From assembly GCF_030056665.1 (NCBI RefSeq), contig NZ_JASHIG010000015.1: a stretch of DNA of 64,000 nt; one strand, written 5' to 3'. Shown here in pieces: positions 8,467 through 16,847 of this stretch; position 1 is the first letter of the stretch, and the number at the start of each line of letters is the position of its first letter. The position numbers and the translations under genes were made by a program. Under the pieces are notes generated by a model. It worked only from the letters and a program-made list of their open reading frames with translations. It was not told where the DNA came from and did not search any database. Origin of the DNA: Flectobacillus roseus. GTDB lineage: Bacteria; Bacteroidota; Bacteroidia; Cytophagales; Spirosomataceae.

Positions 8467-9426
8467 ATGAAACGTCGTACCTTTATTCAACAAACCTCTG
8501 CTTTGGCTGGACTTTCTGCCTTAGCAGCTAATCAAACGCAAGCACAAAATTCAGCTCCTGCTGAATTTCCAATTATTATCTCTACTTGGAACAATGTTAA
8601 AGCTAACGAAGCAGCTTGGGCGATGGTTCAAAAAACAGGTCGTGCTCTCGATGCTGTAGAGGCAGGAGCGCTTATTCCAGAAGCAGACCCTAACGAAATT
8701 ACCGTAGGTTATGGAGGCTTGCCTGACCGTGATGGTCACGTTACACTAGATGCCTGTATCATGGACGAAAAGGGCAATGCTGGTTCTGTAACATTCTTGG
8801 AAGGCATTATGCACCCTATTTCGGTAGCTCGTGCCGTGATGGAAAAAACGCCTCACGTAATGCTATCAGGAGCAGGCGCTTTACAATTTGCTCTTTCGCA
8901 AGGATTCAAAAAGCAAAACTTATTGACTGAAAGTTCTAAAAAGGCTTGGTTGAAATGGAAAAAAGAATCCAAATACGAGCCAAAAGTAAATATTGAACGT
9001 CACGATACTATTGGACTTTTGGCATTGGGCAAAAAGGGTGAAGTATCTGGCGCTTGTACCACTAGCGGGATGGCATACAAAATGCATGGTCGCGTGGGTG
9101 ACTCTCCAGTAATTGGAGCAGCCGTATTTTGTGACGATGAAGTGGGTGGCGCTTGTGCTACAGGTTTGGGAGAGTTTGTACTCAAGACCTTAGGTTCATT
9201 CCTTATTGTAGAATTGATGAGAAATGGTCGTACGCCACAACAAGCTTGTGAGGAAGCCATTATGCGTATTGTCAAACGTTATAACTACAAGGAATTCCAG
9301 ATTGGTTATTTAGCCGTAAATAAACAAGGAGAATATGGCGCTTATTCAATTCAAAAAGGCTTTAGTTATACCCTCACGAAAGAAGGCGTAACCAAAGTTT
9401 ATGAAGCTGATTATTACATGAAATAA
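8467..9426 (+). CDS. N4-(beta-N-acetylglucosaminyl)-L-asparaginase (Ntn hydrolase)
   Basis: A 319-aa exported Ntn hydrolase. The N-terminus MKRRTFIQQTSALAGLSALA resembles a twin-arginine or Sec signal ending TQAQ. The autoproteolytic site is HDTIGLLALG, with the catalytic nucleophile at Thr181; upstream are the alpha-chain motifs GGLPDRDGHVTLDA and ARAVMEKTPHVML. After the cleavage site come GACTTSGMAYKMHGRVGDSP and GACATGLGE. This matches glycosylasparaginase, which cleaves the GlcNAc-Asn link of glycopeptides, rather than cytosolic isoaspartyl peptidase. A periplasmic role in glycopeptide use is likely. Confidence 0.88.
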   Translation: MKRRTFIQQTSALAGLSALAANQTQAQNSAPAEFPIIISTWNNVKANEAAWAMVQKTGRALDAVEAGALIPEADPNEITVGYGGLPDRDGHVTLDACIMDEKGNAGSVTFLEGIMHPISVARAVMEKTPHVMLSGAGALQFALSQGFKKQNLLTESSKKAWLKWKKESKYEPKVNIERHDTIGLLALGKKGEVSGACTTSGMAYKMHGRVGDSPVIGAAVFCDDEVGGACATGLGEFVLKTLGSFLIVELMRNGRTPQQACEEAIMRIVKRYNYKEFQIGYLAVNKQGEYGAYSIQKGFSYTLTKEGVTKVYEADYYMK

Positions 9427-9446
9427 AAAATAGGCTACAAATCAAC

Positions 9447-9624
9447 AATACACGGTTAGTACTGTACGAAGGATTATGAAAACTGTTTATTTCGGATATC
9501 GGATGTTGGATTTCGGAAGTATAATCTTCTATATTTTGTAAAAAATAAAGTTTTTTACTTTGTTTCCGAAATAAGAAATCCAAAATCTGCAATAGTTTGA
9601 CTTCGTACAGCACTAATACACGGT
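9447..9624. mobile_element. MITE-like element R4 with 10-bp direct repeats
   Basis: AATACACGGT occurs at 9447-9456 and again at 9615-9624. Just inside are inverted ends AGTACTGTACGAAG (9458-9471) and CTTCGTACAGCACT (9601-9614), matching at 13 of 14 positions. The enclosed stretch of about 157 bp has no open frame. The pattern is that of a small non-autonomous element with a target-site duplication. Related ends occur at 36343-36360 and 59776-59830. It lies between the asparaginase gene and the terminator at 9690. Confidence 0.7.
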
Positions 9625-9689
9625 CATTTTTATATGGCTACGGTATTTTTGCGATACTACTTTCAGAAAAAATTGGCAAGTTTATTTTC

Positions 9690-9733
9690 AAAAAAGCCCT
9701 CAAGTTATCATGATGACTTGAGGGCTTTTTTTT
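9690..9733 (+). terminator. Strong rho-independent terminator
   Basis: AAAAAGCCCTCAAGT (9691-9705) pairs perfectly with ACTTGAGGGCTTTTT (9716-9730), followed by more T. It is probably the original terminator of the asparaginase gene, now displaced by the R4 insertion. Confidence 0.85.
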
Positions 9734-10151
9734 GAAGGCGAAAAGAATAACTTATTATTCGGGAAAAGATTTTCCTCCTACGACTTAAAGAACTATTCAA
9801 AGAAATAATTGTACATACCTTATTCTAAAGAACAGAATAGACCTACATATAAAATGGTAAAAATAGTATATATTAAAGTCATTATATTTATCACAAGGCA
9901 CATATCAACCACAACATTCTGATTATTAACAAATTACCACAAAAGCACATTGATGACGCATTTGGATTTAGCTGATTTTAGGGCTTTTATTGATATTTTT
10001 TAATAATTAGATTTTATTAAGAAAAGCCCCAAATAGCCCATTTTGAGCCAAAATAGAAATATGGCTTTAAGTTTCCTATTCACTGAATATACTTATATAT
10101 TAGCAACCTAATAGCTTGGTACAAGCAGCCAAACCTTATAACTAAGAGCCG
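9734..10151. other. AT-rich intergenic region before glycogen synthase
   Basis: No gene, repeat or clear promoter consensus seen. It is the presumed leader of the glycogen synthase gene. Confidence 0.4.
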
Positions 10152-11975
10152 ATGGAAATACAAAATCCTTTACAATCTGCTACCCAAAAACAAAAGATAT
10201 TAATAGAAATTGCCTGGGAAACCTGCAACCAAGTAGGCGGTATTTATACTGTAATTCGTACAAAAGTCCCTTCAATGGTGGAAAAATGGGGCGATGACTA
10301 CTTCTTGCTAGGACCGTACTTCCCACAAACAGCATCTGCCGAATTTGAACCTATTCATGATTTAGATGATTCAGTTTTAGGTAAAACTGTTCAGAAGATG
10401 CGCTCAATGGGCTATGGTGTGCACTATGGTTACTGGCTCGTAACTGGAAAGCCTCGCATTGTCTTATTTGATTTTTGGTCAATCTACAACAATATCAATG
10501 CCCTTAAGGCAGGTTTGTGGGAGCGTCATCAGGTATCTACTTTGAATACTGAGGAATTGGTAAGTCATGTAATTGCTTTTGGTGAAATGGTTCGCGTGTT
10601 TTTGACCGAATTAGCGAAGGAACAACAAAATAAAATTGATATTGTAGCCCATTTCCACGAATGGATGGCAGCTTCTGCTATTCCAGATTTGCGTAAAGAC
10701 CAAATAAAAGTAGCCACTGTATTTACTACTCACGCTACCATGTTGGGTCGTTACTTAGCTGGTAATGTTCCGAATTTCTATGATAAAATAGACACCTTCG
10801 ATTGGCTCAAAGAGGCTCGTCATTATGGTATTGAGGCTCAAGCTACGCTAGAGCGTTTGGCAGCATTACAGGCGCACGTTACGACAACCGTAAGTGATGT
10901 AACAGCTAAAGAATGTGAGTTTTTATTAGGAAAAGTCCCTGACTTGATTTTACCTAACGGTTTGAATATCACAAGATTCTCGGCTATGCACGAGCATCAA
11001 AATTTACATACCAAATACAAAGATCGTATCAACGAATTTGTGATGGGACACTTTTTCCAAAGTCAACCATTCAATCTCGAAAAAACATTATATTTCTTTA
11101 CCTCAGGGCGTTATGAGTATAGCAACAAAGGCTATGACCTTACGCTCGAAGCATTGGCTCGCTTAAACTGGAAAATGAAGCAAGCTAAGATTGATAAGAC
11201 GGTCGTAATGTTTTTTATTACCAAACAACCTTATCATTCAATCGACCCTGAAGTATTGCATTCGCGTGCTGTAATGGACGAAATTCGTGAAACTTGTAAT
11301 TCTATCGAAAAACAAGTAGGTGAGCAGCTTTTCAAAGCATCTGCATCGTCGAGCGATTTACAAATGCCAGACTTAAACAATTTTGTGGATGAATATTGGC
11401 GTTTGCGTCTAAGAAGAACGATTCAGACTTGGAAAAACAATAAACGTCCAAAAGTAGTCACACACTTGCTTAAGCAAAATGATGGTATCACAGATTTTGT
11501 TCAGAAATCTAATTTGATGAACAATCCTGAGGATAAGGTAAAAATTGTTTATCACCCAGACTTTATCGTTTCTACCAACCCATTATTTGGACTTGATTAC
11601 GGACAATTTGTACGTGGTTGTAACCTTGGTGTTTTCCCAAGTTACTATGAACCATGGGGTTACACACCGCTCGAATGTATCGCTCGTGGCGTACCAACTA
11701 TTACTTCTGACTTGTCAGGTTTTGGTGATTATATGATGCAAATCATGCGTGATTACGAGCATTGGGGCGTTATGGTGGTCAATCGTAAAACACAAGACTT
11801 CTACAAAGCAGCCGAACAATTATCGGAAATGTTGTTGAAGTTTGTCAAACAAAGTTTACGTGAACGCATCACCCAACGTAACCGTGTCGAAAGCATTTCG
11901 GATACCTTCGACTGGTCGAATCTAAGAACGTATTACGATACCTCTCATGATTTGGCATTGAAAAGAAGAAAATAA
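10152..11975 (+). CDS. Glycogen synthase, eukaryotic-type (GT3)
   Basis: A 607-aa GT-B glycosyltransferase. The start ILIEIAWETCNQVGGIYTVI and EKWGDDYFLLGPY match the family 3 glycogen synthases of fungi and animals, not the GT5 GlgA of most bacteria. The C-terminal donor site has FPSYYEPWGYTPLECIARG (about residue 497), including the catalytic Glu region, then TSDLSGFGDYM. GT3 enzymes extend alpha-1,4-glucan from UDP-glucose. I see no Ser-rich regulatory tail as in animal enzymes. It stands alone, with R2 repeat elements directly after it. Bacteroidetes are known to carry GT3-type synthases. Confidence 0.88.
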   Translation: MEIQNPLQSATQKQKILIEIAWETCNQVGGIYTVIRTKVPSMVEKWGDDYFLLGPYFPQTASAEFEPIHDLDDSVLGKTVQKMRSMGYGVHYGYWLVTGKPRIVLFDFWSIYNNINALKAGLWERHQVSTLNTEELVSHVIAFGEMVRVFLTELAKEQQNKIDIVAHFHEWMAASAIPDLRKDQIKVATVFTTHATMLGRYLAGNVPNFYDKIDTFDWLKEARHYGIEAQATLERLAALQAHVTTTVSDVTAKECEFLLGKVPDLILPNGLNITRFSAMHEHQNLHTKYKDRINEFVMGHFFQSQPFNLEKTLYFFTSGRYEYSNKGYDLTLEALARLNWKMKQAKIDKTVVMFFITKQPYHSIDPEVLHSRAVMDEIRETCNSIEKQVGEQLFKASASSSDLQMPDLNNFVDEYWRLRLRRTIQTWKNNKRPKVVTHLLKQNDGITDFVQKSNLMNNPEDKVKIVYHPDFIVSTNPLFGLDYGQFVRGCNLGVFPSYYEPWGYTPLECIARGVPTITSDLSGFGDYMMQIMRDYEHWGVMVVNRKTQDFYKAAEQLSEMLLKFVKQSLRERITQRNRVESISDTFDWSNLRTYYDTSHDLALKRRK

Positions 11976-11995
11976 TACGACTTTTATGTTAAAAA

Positions 11996-12144
11996 AGAAG
12001 AAGATTTAAGTTACTAGGCAACAGGCAAATAGTTTTTAACCACAGCCTTATTTCGCTATAAGCTAAAAAATAAAGATGTGTTCATACAATTATAAAAACC
12101 TGTTGCCTAATGCCTAAAGCGCATCACTTAAATCTTATTTTTGC
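11996..12144 (+). repeat. R2 inverted-repeat element, first of a tandem pair
   Basis: The left end reads AAGATTTAAGTTACTAGGCA and the right end CCTGTTGCCT..CACTTAAATCTTATTTTTGC, inverted versions of each other. The right end carries TATTTTTG, a TAnnTTTG match, pointing toward the gene at 12554. Confidence 0.65.
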
Positions 12145-12164
12145 ACTAATACTTAAGTTAGTGG

Positions 12165-12319
12165 GCAAAATAAAATTTAAGATTATACTTTGGGCTTTTA
12201 GGTAACGGCTTTCGGCAGTGGAATTTGGAAAAAAGCATGGCTGTGGGTAATAAAAAACATTTTAACACTCTTTACCTTGTGCCTGTTGCCTAAACTCATA
12301 ACTTAAATCTTACTTTTGC
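12165..12319 (+). repeat. R2 inverted-repeat element, second of a tandem pair
   Basis: It begins GCAAAATAAAATTTAAG and ends with CCTGTTGCCT..AACTTAAATCTTACTTTTGC. The interior has GGCTTTCGGC and AAAAAAGCATGGCTGTGGG, shared with the copy at 50258-50490. The right end contains TACTTTTG with a TTG 22 bp upstream, so it can serve as the promoter of the GH3-type gene. Confidence 0.65.
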
Positions 12320-12553
12320 ACTACTACTTATCTTGCTTGTCTTTTGTGCATTATCCTTATTCATCCTCTAACTCTGACTTTTACCGCCTCATTCAGTCTT
12401 CAAGCGCTATTTTGTGTACTTCTTTAAGTTGTTTTCTGAATAAAAAATAAATCTGCATTTGCGCAGAAATACCTACGAGTTAGTTTCCTGATATTGACAC
12501 AATCAATTTATTCTGTTAAGTTTGTTTAGAACACTTATAAGATTTGTTAGCGA

Positions 12554-14095
12554 ATGGATTTTCTAAATGAAACGCTAGTTTGGCTCATGAAAAAGCGTCT
12601 TCCTCGTATTCAGGCTTTTATGGATAAGCCTATGGATACGCAAGAGACGATGTTTTGGCAATTAATCCAAACGGCTAAGAATACAGAGTGGGGTAAAAAA
12701 TACGATTTTCGTAGCATTTCTTCTATTCGGGACTTTCAGCAACGTGTTCCTATTTCTTCGTATGAAGATTTGTTTCCTTTCATTGAACGTACCATGAAGG
12801 GAGAACAGAATATTCTTTGGCCTTCCAATATTCAATATTTCGCCAAATCTTCTGGTACTACCAACGCCCGCAGTAAGTTTATTCCTGTATCAAAAGAATG
12901 TCTCGATGATTGTCATTTTATGGGTGGCAAAGATATGATGACTCTTTTGGTAGAAAACAAACCTGATACTGAGGTTTTTAGCGGAAAAGGTTTGTCAATT
13001 GGGGGAAGTTTATCGTCCAATCAATTGAATTCGCGCAGTGTCATGGGCGATGTGTCGGCGGTAGTGATGAAAAACTTGCCTATCTGGGCTCAGATTATTC
13101 GTACGCCATCCTTGGATGTAGCGTTGATGGATGTCTGGGAAGAGAAAATTCAGAAAATGGCAGAAGTTACCTCTCAAGAAAATGTCACAAGCATATTGGG
13201 AGTTCCTACGTGGACATTGGTATTAATTGATAAAATTTTAGAAATCACAGGTAAAGACAATATTCTGGAGGTATGGCCGAACTTTGAATTTTTCATTCAT
13301 GGAGCTGTGGCCTTTCATCCTTATCGGGATATGTTCAGAAATAAAGTTTTTCCTTCTGAAAGTGTTAATTATCTAGAGATTTATAATGCTTCTGAAGGAT
13401 TCTTTGGTGTGCAAGATGATATTTCACGCAAAGACGAAATGATGCTGATGCTTGATTATGGTATCTTTTATGAATTTATTCCCATGGAAGAAATCGAAAA
13501 AGAATATCCTAAGGCTGTTTCGTTAGATGAAGTAGAAATAGGGAAAAATTACGCTATCATCATTTCTACAAATGCAGGATTATGGCGCTATAAAATCGGA
13601 GATACAATTCGATTTACAACCAAATATCCGTATCGATTCAAGATTTCGGGGCGAACCAAACAATTCATCAACGCCTTTGGAGAAGAAATTATCGTTGAAA
13701 ACTCAGACATAGCTATCACTAAAGCGTGTGAAGCTACGGGCGCAATTATCAACGACTATACGGCAGGACCTGTGTATATGGACGGGGGTAAAAGTGGCTG
13801 CCACGAATGGATTATCGAATTTGATCAAGAACCCAACAATCAAGAAGTGTTCAATCAGGTTTTAGACCAGACGCTCCGCTCTATCAACTCTGATTATGAC
13901 GCCAAGCGCTACAAAGACATGGTACTGACTCCACCTAAAATCAACGTGGTTCAGAAAGATACCTTCTATTCGTGGATGCGTAGTAAAGGTAAATTGGGAG
14001 GACAACACAAAGTACCACGATTGTGCAACTCACGAGAATATTTAGATAGTGTTTTAGCGGTAGTTCATCAGAATAATACTGCTAATGTTAATTAA
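12554..14095 (+). CDS. GH3 auxin-responsive-promoter family protein
   Basis: A 513-aa member of the GH3 family in the acyl-adenylating enzyme superfamily. Seen motifs: YFAKSSGTTNARSKFIPVS (ATP-binding loop), LEIYNASEGFFGVQ (adenine site), GLWRYKIGDTIRFT and KISGRTKQFINAFGEE, then a C-terminal domain with KINVVQ. Plant GH3 enzymes conjugate amino acids to hormone carboxylates; the bacterial substrate is unknown. No carrier-protein or ligase partner is adjacent. The two R2 elements just upstream probably supply its promoter. The family call is firm. Confidence 0.9.
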   Translation: MDFLNETLVWLMKKRLPRIQAFMDKPMDTQETMFWQLIQTAKNTEWGKKYDFRSISSIRDFQQRVPISSYEDLFPFIERTMKGEQNILWPSNIQYFAKSSGTTNARSKFIPVSKECLDDCHFMGGKDMMTLLVENKPDTEVFSGKGLSIGGSLSSNQLNSRSVMGDVSAVVMKNLPIWAQIIRTPSLDVALMDVWEEKIQKMAEVTSQENVTSILGVPTWTLVLIDKILEITGKDNILEVWPNFEFFIHGAVAFHPYRDMFRNKVFPSESVNYLEIYNASEGFFGVQDDISRKDEMMLMLDYGIFYEFIPMEEIEKEYPKAVSLDEVEIGKNYAIIISTNAGLWRYKIGDTIRFTTKYPYRFKISGRTKQFINAFGEEIIVENSDIAITKACEATGAIINDYTAGPVYMDGGKSGCHEWIIEFDQEPNNQEVFNQVLDQTLRSINSDYDAKRYKDMVLTPPKINVVQKDTFYSWMRSKGKLGGQHKVPRLCNSREYLDSVLAVVHQNNTANVN

Positions 14096-14472
14096 CTAAA
14101 TAGGAGTCATAACAAATTGAGTGAATGTTGAATGGGTGATTTAGTGATTATTCTAGCAATAGAGACGCAATGCCTTGCGTCTAGCAATGAGTGATTTAGC
14201 ATATTAATATCAAAAACATGAGTCATCCCGAATTTTAAGATTAGGGTTATTCACTAAATTTTCATCAAAAAAGCGGTCGAAAAATATTTTTCGACCGCTT
14301 TTTTGATGCTATTATACTAGATTTTTTTCAGCTCAAGACGCAATCATTGCGTCTCTACTACTAGAATACAAATTTTAGCATAATCACTCATCCACTCATC
14401 CACTCAATCACTCAACTAGGAATGACTCATGTTTTATTATATCCGATTCCCTAAAAGTCGCTTATGAGTCTC
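14096..14472. repeat. R1 composite palindromic element, copy A
   Basis: It fills the gap between convergent genes. The core is a 21-2-21 perfect palindrome at 14264-14307, centred on GCGGTCG/CGACCGC with an A tract to the left and a T tract to the right, thus a bidirectional terminator. It is bracketed by AGACGCAA-type palindromes (about 14160 and 14336-14357), GAGTGATT/AATCACTC stretches, and perfect 13-bp arms AAACATGAGTCAT (14214-14226) and ATGACTCATGTTT (14422-14434). No coding capacity. Confidence 0.8.
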
Positions 14473-15249
14473 CTAAAATTTCAATCCAAAATCAATCACT
14501 AACTGGTTGGTTTTGGTAATCATATCAGCAAATGAGCTGCCTCTATTAATTTCTGAAAGTCCTCTTTGATATTGCAATCCAAAGAAAAAGGCATCTGTTC
14601 CTGTTCCTAATTTTTTCTCAAACCCAGCCCCCAATAACAAGTTGGCTTCTCCAAAACCAAAAATCCCTGAATTCGGGGATACTCTGTCGCGGTATTGCAC
14701 TAAAGCATTTTTGGCGTAATTGACAGGCTTTTCTGCAATATTAATATCCAAAGTACCTCCAAACTGGATATAAAAAGGCATTCCCGGGGTTACTTGGTCA
14801 CTAAAGATTTTAAGCGAAACAGGTATTTGAAGATATTGAAGATTAAATTCTGCGGCATTTGCTTTAATCTCATCTTTGGTCAAAGGCTTTTGCACAAATA
14901 CGTCTGTATCATAAAAACTATTGTAAATATTATACGAAACGCCTTTTACCGTATACCACAAACCAGTACTAAAAGCATATTTCTGAGCAAAATAAAAATC
15001 TGCGACTGGCCCAACGGTCATATTAATTTTGGCTGCACCATCTGACATTCCTCTAAAGTTTTTGACACCTTCGAAAGAAACAAAAGTAATCGCTGGTGAA
15101 AATTTAAAGCCAATTGACATGTTGTTGAATCGACCGCCCCAATATTCGCGAGAAGCTGCCGACAAACTCGATGACCATAATTGATTCTGCGCTAGCACAT
15201 TTGTAACAGTAGCCAGAATAAAAAGGATTATTAATACGTTTTTCTTCAT
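14473..15249 (-). CDS. Porin family / outer-membrane beta-barrel protein
   Basis: A 258-aa exported protein with Sec signal MKKNVLIILFILATVTNVLAQ. The mature part has paired amphipathic strands typical of the Bacteroidetes outer-membrane barrel families (MSIGFKFSPAITFVSFEGV, AFSTGLWYTVKGVSYNI, LQYLQIPVSLKIF, FYIQFGGTLDINI, LLLGAGFEKK, FFFGLQYQRGLSEI) and ends LVIDFGLKF with a terminal Phe. LQYLQIPVSLK is a signature often seen in PorT-like barrels. It is monocistronic; a CAGGTACTTACCTG palindrome lies 8 bp upstream of the start codon. Confidence 0.82.
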   Translation of the reverse strand: MKKNVLIILFILATVTNVLAQNQLWSSSLSAASREYWGGRFNNMSIGFKFSPAITFVSFEGVKNFRGMSDGAAKINMTVGPVADFYFAQKYAFSTGLWYTVKGVSYNIYNSFYDTDVFVQKPLTKDEIKANAAEFNLQYLQIPVSLKIFSDQVTPGMPFYIQFGGTLDINIAEKPVNYAKNALVQYRDRVSPNSGIFGFGEANLLLGAGFEKKLGTGTDAFFFGLQYQRGLSEINRGSSFADMITKTNQLVIDFGLKF

Positions 15250-15256
15250 AATTTTG

Positions 15257-15270
15257 CAGGTACTTACCTG
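15257..15270. promoter_or_regulatory. Short palindrome at the barrel gene start
   Basis: CAGGTACTTACCTG, a perfect 6-2-6 palindrome just upstream of the - strand start codon. It could be an operator or a leader hairpin; no promoter consensus was found beside it. Confidence 0.35.
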
Positions 15271-15490
15271 ATATATTTTGATTGATTAAGTAAGTTTTTA
15301 TGGACTGTTGTGTAAGTATACTTTTGATTTTCAAACTATAAAACAGACAATCATCCAATTTATTTTGCCAATGCCGTTGGTAAGAGCAATACAATACCTC
15401 GTTTTGATAAATAAAGGATACGCTTTAGACTATAAGCAGAAGGCATCAGGCAAAATGTTTTTATTCTTTTATGAGAGATCATTTTAAACT

Positions 15491-15600
15491 CTAGGCTTTC
15501 AGCTATTGGCTTTCGGCAAAAACATATCTGTAGTTACTACAAAATATGTTAACACTCTTTGCCTTGTGCCTCAACACACAACTTAAATCTCATTTTGCAC
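15491..15600 (+). repeat. R2 element, partial copy upstream of gldB
   Basis: Contains GGCTTTCGGCAAAAAC, AACACTCTTTGCCTTGTGCC and ends AACTTAAATCTCATTTTGC. This is the same order as in the 12165 and 50258 copies, pointing at gldB. The left inverted end is not clear. Confidence 0.55.
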
Positions 15601-15671
15601 GATTAATTAATACTTATAATAAATCAACTCACTCATTTGAACCCTGATTGCTTTCAACAGCTACCACAAGC

Positions 15672-16697
15672 ATGAAAATTTTTGCAAAAATAGGACTTCT
15701 CTTTTTAGTTTCAGTATGCCTTTGGGCTTGTAACAATAATACAGATGGCGAACCCGATGTAAGTAATGTTAAAGTCGACGTTAAGATTCAGTATTTAGAC
15801 AAAGAACTTTTTGCTTGTAAAACCGAACAAGATGTACTGGTTTTTCTACAAAAGTACACAGAGTTTGCTAGTCAATATTTTAATACAACGCCTGCTTCTT
15901 TTCCTGTTTTGGCCAACAAACTGTTTGCACAAATTAGCAGTCCAGCTTTACAAGAGTTTTACCAGCAGTCTCAGGAAAAAGCATTTTTTGGCAACCAAAA
16001 TCTTGAAAACGACTTCAAAGAAGCCTTCCAGCATATCAAGTACTATTATCCAGACTTTAAAGAACCTAAAATTTATACTATTTTTACAGGCTTTTTCGGT
16101 CAAGGAACAATCCTTAATCCAGAGCTACGCGTAAGTGATTCGACAATTATTGTTGGAATAGACTATTTTATGGGTGAAAAAGGTAAATATCTACCCGATA
16201 TTTATGATTATCAAATCAAAAAGATATCACCTGCAGTGGTAGTACCTCAAGCCATACTACAACTTTCGAGCCGATATAATACCTCTAATCCACAAGATAG
16301 AACACTACTTGCTGAAATGGTTTGGTATGGGAAAAGTTATGTTTTTGGAAAAGTAATGATGCCTTCTAAAGCTGATAGCGTATTTTTGGGCTATTCTAAC
16401 GAACAGCTAAACGCTACCTATGCTAATCAAGAAGTTGTATGGGCATATTTTATTGATAACAAACTCTTGTATTCGACCCAAGACCCCGCTAAAGGAAAAT
16501 ATATTGGCGAACGCCCTTCTACTCCAGAAATTGGCCCTGCTTGTCCTGGTGGCATTGGAAGATGGATAGGATTCAGAATCGTTTCGAAATACTATTACGA
16601 TGACGAAAAACTAACCATTCAAGATTTGATGAAAGAGCCCGATGCACAGCGTATTTTTGAGGCTTCAAAATACAAAGGACTACCTGACGAAGAATAA
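15672..16697 (+). CDS. gldB: Gliding motility lipoprotein GldB homologue
   Basis: A 341-aa lipoprotein: signal MKIFAKIGLLFLVSVCLWAC with the lipid-anchored Cys20. I chose the ATG at 15672 rather than 15648 because it starts the signal peptide. The mature part matches GldB: VDVKIQYLDKELFA near the start, FKEPKIYTIFTGFFG, DSTIIVGIDYFMGEKGKYLPDIYDYQ, and the C-terminal PACPGGIGRWIGFRIVSKYY. GldB is needed for Flavobacterium gliding and is widespread in Bacteroidetes, including non-gliders, so motility is not implied. An R2 element lies just upstream. Confidence 0.88.
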   Translation: MKIFAKIGLLFLVSVCLWACNNNTDGEPDVSNVKVDVKIQYLDKELFACKTEQDVLVFLQKYTEFASQYFNTTPASFPVLANKLFAQISSPALQEFYQQSQEKAFFGNQNLENDFKEAFQHIKYYYPDFKEPKIYTIFTGFFGQGTILNPELRVSDSTIIVGIDYFMGEKGKYLPDIYDYQIKKISPAVVVPQAILQLSSRYNTSNPQDRTLLAEMVWYGKSYVFGKVMMPSKADSVFLGYSNEQLNATYANQEVVWAYFIDNKLLYSTQDPAKGKYIGERPSTPEIGPACPGGIGRWIGFRIVSKYYYDDEKLTIQDLMKEPDAQRIFEASKYKGLPDEE

Positions 16698-16847
16698 TAT
16701 CAAGTAGTCAACCATTTGGCTCGATTTTATGTTATCATTGCGAGATTGATTAAAGAAATTTAAGACTATTACCTTAATAGTCAAACCAACTAATAATTCA
16801 TTTAATATCAACTGTTTTCATCAAATTGAGAACAGTGTTATTCAAAT

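Noticed and set aside
14096..14472. CRISPR-like array because of repeated GAGTGATT/ACTCA units
   Set aside because: The repeats are short, irregular and inverted, with no constant spacer length and no cas genes.
15104..15394. 96-codon frame on the - strand overlapping the porin signal peptide
   Set aside because: It is a shadow frame; the barrel protein in the other frame has a clear signal peptide.
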